NCBI GenBank assembly: GCA_025454675.1
Contig: JALONZ010000015.1
Coordinates: forward strand, 1-11,885
Source: Anaerolineae bacterium
GTDB lineage: Bacteria; Chloroflexota; Anaerolineae; Aggregatilineales; Phototrophicaceae
Direction: 5' to 3'
DNA: 11,885 nucleotides
How positions within the stretch are numbered: the first letter of the stretch is position 1; each line of letters starts with the position of its first letter. A model generated the notes under the pieces. The model ran no database searches and was not told the DNA's origin. It saw only the letters and a list, made by a program, of their open reading frames with translations. Of the stretch, positions 6,934 to 11,885 are shown piece by piece. The position numbers and the translations under genes were made by a program.

Positions 6934-8085
6934 ATGAGTATGTTAAAACGGGAAATTTTTGAAAAAGACCATCAAATGTTCCGCGATTCGTTCCGCAAAT
7001 TTGTTGAGCGCGAAGTTGTGCCTCATCACGAAGAATGGGAAAAGACCAAGCTCGTCCCGCGTGAAGTTTGGCTTAAGGCTGGCGAAAATGGCTTTTTGGG
7101 TTTTAACGTGCCAGAAGAATATGGTGGCATGGGCGTAACCGACTTCCGCTATAACGCCATCATCACCGAAGAATTGGTGCGTGTGGGCGCATCGGGTCCT
7201 GGCTTCTCACTTCATAACGATATTTGCATTCCCTATATTGTTCATTATGGCAGTGAAGAACAAAAGAAACGCCTCCTCCCCAAAATGGTAACAGGCGAAT
7301 ACATCACCGCCATCGCCATGACTGAACCCAACACCGGGAGCGACCTTGCTGGTGTTCGCACCACCGCCATCCGCGAAAATGGGTGTTATGTGGTCAATGG
7401 TCAAAAGACCTTCATCACCAATGGCATCAATAGCGACATCGTGATTACGGTTGTCAAGACCAAACCCGAAGAAAAACATGCGGGCATCAGCCTGATGATT
7501 TTGGAACGTGGGATGGAAGGCTTTGAACGTGGGCGTAACCTCGATAAAATGGGGATGAAAGCCCAAGACACTGCCGAATTGTATTTTAGCAATGTTCGCG
7601 TCCCCGCCGAAAATCTGTTGGGTGATGAAGGCGCAGGTTTCTTCTATCTGATGACCGAACTGCCCCAAGAACGCATGAGCATCGCCATCGCCGCGGTTGC
7701 CGCCTGCAAAGCCTCACTCGAATTGACCATCAAATATGCCCAAGAACGCGAAGCCTTTGGTCGTCCAATTGGCACATTCCAAAACACCCGCTTCAAATTT
7801 GCCGAGATGAAAACCGAAATCCAAATCGCAGAAGTGTTTGTGGATAAATGCGTTGCAGAATTGAACAAGGGTGAACTCTCGACTGAAACCGCATCTATGG
7901 CAAAATGGTGGACAACTGAATTGCTCAAGCGCGTGGTGGATACCTGCGTGCAAATTCACGGCGGGTATGGTTATATGATGGAATACCCCATCGCCAAAGC
8001 CTATTTGGATGCACGGGTACAATCCATTTATGGTGGCACAACCGAAATCATGAAAGAAATCATCGGGCGTGCGATGGGATTCTAA
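6934..8085 (+). CDS. Acyl-CoA dehydrogenase (LCAD/isovaleryl-CoA-dehydrogenase-like active site)
   Basis: A 383-residue FAD flavoprotein, full length for the family, which oxidises acyl-CoA to 2-enoyl-CoA and passes electrons to ETF. Visible motifs are ITAIAMTEPNTGSDLAG (124-140, FAD and substrate loop), TFITNG (159-164), EREAFGRPIGTFQ (271-283), QIHGGYGYMMEYPI (340-353) and IYGGTTEIMKEIIGR (365-379). At the position of MCAD catalytic Glu376 there is Gly367 (YGGT). Instead, Glu246 in LPQER stands where LCAD (Glu261) and isovaleryl-CoA dehydrogenase (Glu254) carry their base. The C-terminal half reads very much like mammalian LCAD, which suggests long or branched acyl substrates. The ATG at 6934 has AGAAGGA 11 nt upstream. 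It is a single-gene unit with a strong terminator 12 nt after the stop. The exact substrate cannot be read from the sequence. Confidence 0.95.
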   Translation: MSMLKREIFEKDHQMFRDSFRKFVEREVVPHHEEWEKTKLVPREVWLKAGENGFLGFNVPEEYGGMGVTDFRYNAIITEELVRVGASGPGFSLHNDICIPYIVHYGSEEQKKRLLPKMVTGEYITAIAMTEPNTGSDLAGVRTTAIRENGCYVVNGQKTFITNGINSDIVITVVKTKPEEKHAGISLMILERGMEGFERGRNLDKMGMKAQDTAELYFSNVRVPAENLLGDEGAGFFYLMTELPQERMSIAIAAVAACKASLELTIKYAQEREAFGRPIGTFQNTRFKFAEMKTEIQIAEVFVDKCVAELNKGELSTETASMAKWWTTELLKRVVDTCVQIHGGYGYMMEYPIAKAYLDARVQSIYGGTTEIMKEIIGRAMGF

Positions 8086-8097
8086 TCTGAATAACAC

Positions 8098-8128
8098 AAA
8101 GGGCGCAGTATGTTGCGCCCTTTTTATT
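8098..8128 (+). terminator. Rho-independent terminator after the acyl-CoA dehydrogenase gene
   Basis: AAAGGGCGCA (8098-8107) pairs perfectly with TGCGCCCTTT (8114-8123) around a 6-nt loop, giving a 10-bp stem, and is followed by TTTTTATTTAT. It begins 12 nt past the stop codon. The A-tract on its other side means it may also slow transcripts of the convergent minus-strand gene that ends at 8128. Confidence 0.92.
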
Positions 8129-8607
8129 TATAAAATCCAACTGATTAGAACCACCCCTACTACCAAATACCCCGCCAACCGATTCACCGCTACCCCAACC
8201 GTATATCGTGTTGAAAATCCCCACCAATTCCAATATTGTAAATCTACACTACTGATGGTGATTAGACCAACTAACCCTACTAATGCCAAACGAATTTCAT
8301 TGGATAATGAATCCGTGAGGGTGAGAATAATCACCAATACGGCAGATACCACAACCTGCGTGATAAATTCAATCATGAAATAACGCGACATGGTATAGTT
8401 TTTGGGGCTAACGGCAATGAATGCCGCCACATGATTGGCGATATGTATCATGCCGTTGGTGGTTGCTTTGCTAATTACCACACCTAACTCATCGGGGTTC
8501 GGGTGTCCCCCAACACTTTTTATTCCCCATGGAATAAGCGCCTGCGATATTCCTCCCCAGAAAAACAAGATGATACCGCCGATAATAATTCCAATTAGAA
8601 TATTCAT
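8128..8607 (-). CDS. Small four-helix-type membrane protein of unknown function
   Basis: A protein of about 159 residues, mostly hydrophobic. The N-terminal helix MNILIGIIIGGIILFFWGG is followed by a short soluble or amphipathic part (VISKATTNGMIHIANH). Further membrane segments lie at about residues 80-97, 102-118 and 140-159, with a tryptophan-rich YWNWWGFSTR near residue 125. The plan (GGIILFFWG at the start, an aromatic YWNWWGF block before the last helix) recalls unnamed small membrane proteins of other bacteria that carry no assigned role. The ATG at 8607 is chosen because AAGGAG (8614-8619) lies 6 nt upstream; the ATG at 8610 is too close to it. A longer in-frame start at 8661 overlaps the stop of the AraC gene and lacks a ribosome site. 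It follows the AraC gene by about 50 nt on the same strand and may be its target. Function unknown. Confidence 0.75.
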   Translation of the reverse strand: MNILIGIIIGGIILFFWGGISQALIPWGIKSVGGHPNPDELGVVISKATTNGMIHIANHVAAFIAVSPKNYTMSRYFMIEFITQVVVSAVLVIILTLTDSLSNEIRLALVGLVGLITISSVDLQYWNWWGFSTRYTVGVAVNRLAGYLVVGVVLISWIL

Positions 8608-8624
8608 CATTTGCTCCTTATCTC

Positions 8625-8652
8625 TTTTCGATAAAGAACATTTTATCGAAAA
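8625..8652. promoter_or_regulatory. Perfect 11-bp inverted repeat, possible operator or leader hairpin
   Basis: TTTTCGATAAA (8625-8635) and TTTATCGAAAA (8642-8652) form a perfect inverted repeat with a 6-nt centre. It lies between the stop of the AraC gene and the Shine-Dalgarno of the small membrane-protein gene. No U-run follows on the minus strand (it continues GAGATAAGGAG), so it does not look like a terminator. It could be a dimeric repressor site or an RNA stem just upstream of the ribosome site. Confidence 0.55.
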
Positions 8653-8660
8653 TTTACACA

Positions 8661-9482
8661 TTACTCTTGTAAAAATTGGACAAGATTCGGGGCGGGGTTA
8701 GGCAATTTCTGGAGCAATTGAGCGCGATAAGCAATTGGGGTTTGACCCGTAAAATCTTTGAACTCTTTAGAAAAATGGGCTTGGTCATAATATCCCAGTT
8801 GCAATGCTAATTCTATCATCGTCAGGTTCGAGGCAGTCATCATCAACTGAATCGCGCGTTCAATCCGCAAAATTCGCGCATAGAATTTGGGCGAAAATCC
8901 AATATCATCCCGAAAAAATCGGTCAATGGAACGAATCGAATAACCCACATCATGGCTAATTTGTTGAATTGTCTTATCTGGGCTAACCAATTTTCTTGTA
9001 ATATCCATGACCATCCGATACGAATCACGCAGACGTAGCGACTGCATAAAAAACGCATCTAATAACACGATTTGGTCTATCAGTTGCGCCTCATATAATT
9101 TAGATTCTAATTCATCAATCGCCCGACCAAAAATGTCACTCGTCGAAATCACACTATCCGACAATTGATATAACGGATGTGGAATAAATGGGGCAAGTCC
9201 GCCCACCCGAAAACGAACACCTATCAGGTGAATTGCGCCCGTTTGATGAATGCTAACGGGATATGTCCGTTGGGCATCCACATTAGAAAATGGGATTGGC
9301 GTAGAATTTAGGTGAGGATGACCGCGTTGATATGCAACACCAAAATTAAATAAAATATCTGCCCGTCCATCCACAAAAATAGCTTCTTGGAGTGGCATCA
9401 TATCGCTTGATTGGGTTTTGAGTATCCAATAATTTTCGATATATGGACGTAATGGGGGTATAGGTAAGTGAAGTTGATACAT
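8661..9482 (-). CDS. AraC-family transcriptional regulator with DUF6597-like N-terminal domain
   Basis: A 273-residue DNA-binding regulator. The N-terminal part (about 1-115) has the pattern of the DUF6597 sensor domain: LPIPPLRPYIENYWIL at the start, a central FVDGRADILFNFG, and IHLIGVRFRVGGLAPFI at about 84-100. The C-terminal part (about 155-255) is a standard AraC double helix-turn-helix: ISHDVGYSIRSIDRFFRDDI (175-194) and ELALQLGYYDQAHFSKEFKD (224-243), ending in TGQTP, the usual AraC family signature. The ligand is unknown. The ATG at 9482 matches how the family begins, but no Shine-Dalgarno precedes it; a 14-bp hairpin ends 11 nt upstream instead. The small membrane-protein gene follows on the same strand. 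Confidence 0.92.
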   Translation of the reverse strand: MYQLHLPIPPLRPYIENYWILKTQSSDMMPLQEAIFVDGRADILFNFGVAYQRGHPHLNSTPIPFSNVDAQRTYPVSIHQTGAIHLIGVRFRVGGLAPFIPHPLYQLSDSVISTSDIFGRAIDELESKLYEAQLIDQIVLLDAFFMQSLRLRDSYRMVMDITRKLVSPDKTIQQISHDVGYSIRSIDRFFRDDIGFSPKFYARILRIERAIQLMMTASNLTMIELALQLGYYDQAHFSKEFKDFTGQTPIAYRAQLLQKLPNPAPNLVQFLQE

Positions 9483-9493
9483 AATTCGACATC

Positions 9494-9531
9494 AGGTGGG
9501 GTGTATCGCAAATGATGGATACACCCCACCT
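9494..9531. repeat. Perfect 14-bp inverted repeat upstream of the AraC gene
   Basis: AGGTGGGGTGTATC (9494-9507) and GATACACCCCACCT (9518-9531) pair perfectly around a 10-nt loop. It lies between the stop of the STAS-like gene (9543) and the AraC start (9482). In the minus direction it would form a very stable hairpin ending 11 nt before the AraC ATG, without a following U-run. It may be a terminator of the ilvE unit, an attenuating leader, or an autoregulatory operator. Confidence 0.8.
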
Positions 9532-9542
9532 TTCATTGATGA

Positions 9543-9932
9543 TTATTTTGTACTCTCGGCTGTTTTTTCTTGGATAATTTGACGCGCCTCTTCCAATGAA
9601 TTGGCAAAATAAACCTCTTTTGCCAATTTAGGAGCAATCACCCTACCAATCTTTACAATCATTTTGGTGCTGGTCGTTGCACCCACAATGACATTGATTC
9701 CCAAATTGGGCGGGGTCTTTTTGTTGGCATATTGCAACACCTTCGACATGGTGGCAGGCACAGAACGGACATTTTGTCGGAGCATGATGGTGTGAACTGT
9801 GTGTGGCACATGACTAAGTGCTTCAAATGTCTCATCAGTAACGCGATAATACTCTTCTAAAAGCATATTTCCTTCATATGTGGTAAGCAAAATCGTTTTT
9901 TCTTCGTTATCCCATTCAATCCGCCCTGGCAT
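9543..9932 (-). CDS. Small STAS/SpoIIAA-like protein
   Basis: A 129-residue soluble protein without signal peptide. It opens with GRIEWDNEEKTILLTTYEGN (3-22), has the helix MLLEEYYRVTDETFEAL, a strand region TIMLRQNVRSVP, the segment NLGINVIVGATTSTKMIVKIG (about 76-96), and ends with ANSLEEARQIIQEK. This beta-strand/helix layout, especially the opening strand pair and the closing SLEEARQII helix, resembles the SpoIIAA-like/STAS-like proteins that are frequent in Chloroflexota and are often found as stand-alone domains. No catalytic residues are apparent. The ATG at 9932 has an AAAAAAGGA Shine-Dalgarno 9 nt upstream. It starts 24 nt after the end of ilvE, so the two are probably one transcript. 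The role is unknown. Confidence 0.8.
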   Translation of the reverse strand: MPGRIEWDNEEKTILLTTYEGNMLLEEYYRVTDETFEALSHVPHTVHTIMLRQNVRSVPATMSKVLQYANKKTPPNLGINVIVGATTSTKMIVKIGRVIAPKLAKEVYFANSLEEARQIIQEKTAESTK

Positions 9933-9956
9933 CGTTCAAAATCCTTTTTTAACTCA

Positions 9957-10904
9957 TTATCCAACGGTCTCTTTCACATAAACGGGTGTCAGCCAATGCC
10001 GATATTTCTCGACACGACCACTCACCACATCAAAATATAAATTACGTATCGCCTGCGTGATTTCGCCCATCTTGCCATCGCCAATTTGACGGTGTTCAAC
10101 ACGGGTAATCGCCGCCACCTGCACGCCTGTCCCACACATGAATAATTCATCCGAGATATACACTTCGGTACGGTCAATATTACGCTCAATCACATCAATA
10201 TGCAACTCATCACGTAATAATTGGATGATACTACGGCGGGTAATTCCTTCTAAGATGTTATCGGCAACACCGGGCGTATACACTTTGCCATCACGGACTA
10301 AAAACAGGTTGGCGGCGCTCATTTCGGAGATATGACCATCTTGATTGAGGGTGATGGCTTCATCATATCCCGATAAAATCGCATCACTTTTGATGAGGGA
10401 TGAATTGGCATATGCCCCCGCAATTTTTCCGCGTGCGGGAATCGCATTATCTTCCACGCGCACCCATGATGAAAAACAAACATGCGCCCCTTCTTCGTTA
10501 TCCACATACCGACCAAATGGGAGCGCGAACATGGTGAAGCCGTCATCTACATCATGAATCCGCACGCCAATCATCTCTGTGGATTTATACATCAATGGGC
10601 GGATATAACAATTTTCATGAAAATTTTCCGCGCGGAGCAAATTCATCAAAATATCGGTCAACCCTTCAGGGGTATAATCGAAGTGCATCCGCAATAAACT
10701 CGCTGATGAGAGTAATCGCTTAAAATGGTCATGCGGACGCATCACATACAATTGCTCCTCATTCGCATTCCAATAGCCACGCAACCCACCAAAAACGGCT
10801 GTGCCATAATGTAACGCATGGGTCATCACACCCACAGTTGCTTGCTCAATCGGCACAATATCACCATTCAAAAATGCGTATTTGGGTCGTCCTTGATTTG
10901 CCAT
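9957..10904 (-). CDS. ilvE: Branched-chain amino acid aminotransferase
   Basis: A 315-residue PLP enzyme of fold type IV that interconverts Val, Leu and Ile with their 2-oxoacids, using glutamate/2-oxoglutarate. The opening YAFLNGDIVPIEQATVGV and SHALHYGT-like THALHYGTAVFGGLRGY (28-44) are typical. The predicted Schiff-base lysine is Lys160 in ARGKIAGAY (157-165, aligned with E. coli Lys159), and Glu194 in HISEMSAANLFLV matches Glu193. ILEGITRR (217-224) and the phosphate-binding CGTGVQVAAITRV (257-269) are present. IRPLMY (101-106) is the substrate-side motif. D-amino-acid or aminodeoxychorismate-lyase functions are less likely because these BCAT motifs are complete. The ATG at 10904 has AGGAG 8 nt upstream (10913-10917). 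The start codon lies 88 nt after the previous minus-strand gene. A weak TTGCAC-N16-TATGCC is the only promoter candidate I see in that gap. Confidence 0.95.
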   Translation of the reverse strand: MANQGRPKYAFLNGDIVPIEQATVGVMTHALHYGTAVFGGLRGYWNANEEQLYVMRPHDHFKRLLSSASLLRMHFDYTPEGLTDILMNLLRAENFHENCYIRPLMYKSTEMIGVRIHDVDDGFTMFALPFGRYVDNEEGAHVCFSSWVRVEDNAIPARGKIAGAYANSSLIKSDAILSGYDEAITLNQDGHISEMSAANLFLVRDGKVYTPGVADNILEGITRRSIIQLLRDELHIDVIERNIDRTEVYISDELFMCGTGVQVAAITRVEHRQIGDGKMGEITQAIRNLYFDVVSGRVEKYRHWLTPVYVKETVG

Positions 10905-10992
10905 GAAAAAAACTCCTGTTTGTAAATGTGTGTCAATTTAGGCATAGCTTACCGCATTTGATGTGCAAATTGCCACATGCCAATAAACCAAT

Positions 10993-11885
10993 TTACGCCC
11001 CACCCACCCAAATTTCGGGCAACATCAATAAAATGGCGCTGGCAGGCATCCACCATGCGATTAGCCACTTCAATTTTTTGGGATAAAATCCTGCCATGAA
11101 AATCATCCCGCCAATCACAATCGGCACACCTACCCGATACGCCGCGGCGGGGTCGCGCCAGCTCACATTGGGCATGGTCAAGACAAACCCAATACACGGG
11201 AGCAATAACCACAGGGGCAATGTGTTTTCATCTAACCGAATAGGACGGAATCGGTTTGGGGATTTGCGATAATAAACAAATAGGGTTCTTATCCACATCA
11301 CCCCTAAAAATACAGTTGGAATCCCTAAAAAGATGGCTAACAAAATAAAATTGACCGTCCGCGCCGTGCCGACAATTTCATAACTCGCCGTCAACGCATC
11401 AAACATGCCATACAACGGAATCAGGTGCAATCTGGCGGCGGGGTATTGGGTCGGAAGTGTGCCAAACCACAGGCGCATGAATCCCCACCACAGCAAGAAT
11501 GTCAATAACGGTGCGCCAACCATCAGCGATGCCCAACGCATTTTTCCGCGTCCAAATATCGCATGAAGCGCCAAGCCAATCGCAATTAAAAATCCGATTT
11601 CTTTGGTCATGGTCGCAAGGATGAGCAAGCCAATCGCTGGGATATAGCGCCGATGGATATACGCAATGACCGCCACCAGCGCGAATGCAAAACATAAAAT
11701 TTCATGCAATGTGAAGCGCAAGGCGAATAAATTGCCAACCCACAGCGTGTAGCCGATTGCCAAATAGCCATTTCCGCCCACCCACGCGATGATATAGGCT
11801 AATGCGCCCGCACCAACACCCAACGCCAGCACATTGATGATAATCAGGGTATACGGGATTAAATCAGGTTGCCCAACTGCCAATA
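10993..11885 (-). CDS. Multi-pass membrane protein, glycopolymer-formation type (N-terminus beyond window)
   Basis: The frame is open to the right edge, so the N-terminus is missing; a TTG at 11883 is probably not the real start. About 297 residues are visible and highly hydrophobic, with roughly eight or nine membrane segments, for example LIPYTLIIINVLALGVGAGA, LHEILCFAFALVAVIAYI, TKEIGFLIAIGLALHAIF and VNFILLAIFLGIPTVFLG, and a C-terminal helix near IAWWMPASAILLMLP. The pattern with a charged TKE between helices and a late SWRDPAAAYRVGVP loop resembles GT-C-like membrane proteins annotated as cell-surface glycopolymer formation proteins (AZOBR_p60025 type). That is only a resemblance, and no catalytic motif is confirmed because the N-terminal part is outside the window. 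The stop TAA is at 10993-10995. Confidence 0.75.
   Translation of the reverse strand, partial: LAVGQPDLIPYTLIIINVLALGVGAGALAYIIAWVGGNGYLAIGYTLWVGNLFALRFTLHEILCFAFALVAVIAYIHRRYIPAIGLLILATMTKEIGFLIAIGLALHAIFGRGKMRWASLMVGAPLLTFLLWWGFMRLWFGTLPTQYPAARLHLIPLYGMFDALTASYEIVGTARTVNFILLAIFLGIPTVFLGVMWIRTLFVYYRKSPNRFRPIRLDENTLPLWLLLPCIGFVLTMPNVSWRDPAAAYRVGVPIVIGGMIFMAGFYPKKLKWLIAWWMPASAILLMLPEIWVGGA

Noticed and set aside
7207..7668. 153-codon minus-strand frame opposite the acyl-CoA dehydrogenase
   Set aside because: The plus-strand gene is unmistakable. The antisense frame has no ribosome site and gives a composition typical of a shadow frame.
8608..8661. Longer N-terminus for the small membrane protein starting at 8661
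   Set aside because: It would overlap the AraC stop codon, has no ribosome site, and would translate the palindrome at 8625-8652. The AAGGAG before 8607 marks the better start.
10949..10978. Nine-codon frame MWQFAHQMR ahead of ilvE, a possible attenuator leader peptide
   Set aside because: It contains no Leu, Ile or Val, has no clear ribosome site, and no terminator with a U-run follows, so ilv-type attenuation is not supported. I also see no T-box features in this 88-nt gap.

Overview
This window is ordinary chromosomal DNA from a free-living bacterium of moderate G+C content. It holds ten protein genes (one cut by each window edge), one tRNA gene and several strong hairpins. I see no insertion sequence, phage gene, CRISPR array or rRNA. 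The protein style suggests a Chloroflexota-like (Anaerolineae-type) heterotroph: an LCAD/IVD-type acyl-CoA dehydrogenase, a fused ADP-forming acyl-CoA synthetase-GNAT protein, a NAGPA-type lipoprotein, and polytopic membrane proteins of the kind common in that phylum. This is an inference from style; no marker gene fixes the taxonomy.

Layout, left to right. (1) Positions 1-679, minus strand: the first 226 codons of an unnamed protein with ROK/ASKHA-like motifs. They seem to occur in permuted order: a C-terminal-like GGG...LGAA block comes before the phosphate-1-like FDFGET block. (2) Positions 701-874: a tRNA-Val(CAC) gene on the minus strand with a strong terminator behind it. Its promoter shares -10 bases with a promoter facing the other way. 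(3) Positions 916-2715, plus strand: a two-gene operon of a secreted phosphodiester-glycosidase-like lipoprotein and a flippase-like (LPG synthase TM type) membrane protein, joined by a 3-nt gap and a Shine-Dalgarno that abuts the upstream stop codon. (4) Positions 2701-2789: nested and mutually exclusive hairpins between convergent genes. (5) Positions 2811-5507, minus strand: a large ADP-forming acyl-CoA synthetase fused to a GNAT acetyltransferase, with both expected phosphohistidine positions intact. (6) Positions 5621-6823, plus strand: an A+T-richer AlbA_2/Schlafen-type plus GHKL ATPase protein, probably acquired by transfer. (7) Positions 6934-8085, plus strand: an acyl-CoA dehydrogenase with its own terminator. 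(8) Positions 8128-10904, minus strand: in transcription order ilvE (branched-chain aminotransferase), a small STAS/SpoIIAA-like protein, an AraC regulator and a small membrane protein, with strong inverted repeats before the last two genes. (9) Positions 10993-11885, minus strand: the C-terminal part of a multi-pass membrane protein cut by the window edge.

A loose metabolic theme joins the central genes. The aminotransferase can produce branched 2-oxoacids, an LCAD/IVD-type dehydrogenase oxidises acyl-CoAs, and an ADP-forming acyl-CoA synthetase can recover ATP from acyl-CoA while its GNAT domain may acetylate proteins such as acyl-CoA ligases. Genome position alone does not prove that they work together. 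I found no clear undescribed multi-gene system. The best candidates for something new are the permuted ASKHA-like protein, the switch-like hairpins at 2701-2789, and the hairpin placed next to the AraC start codon.
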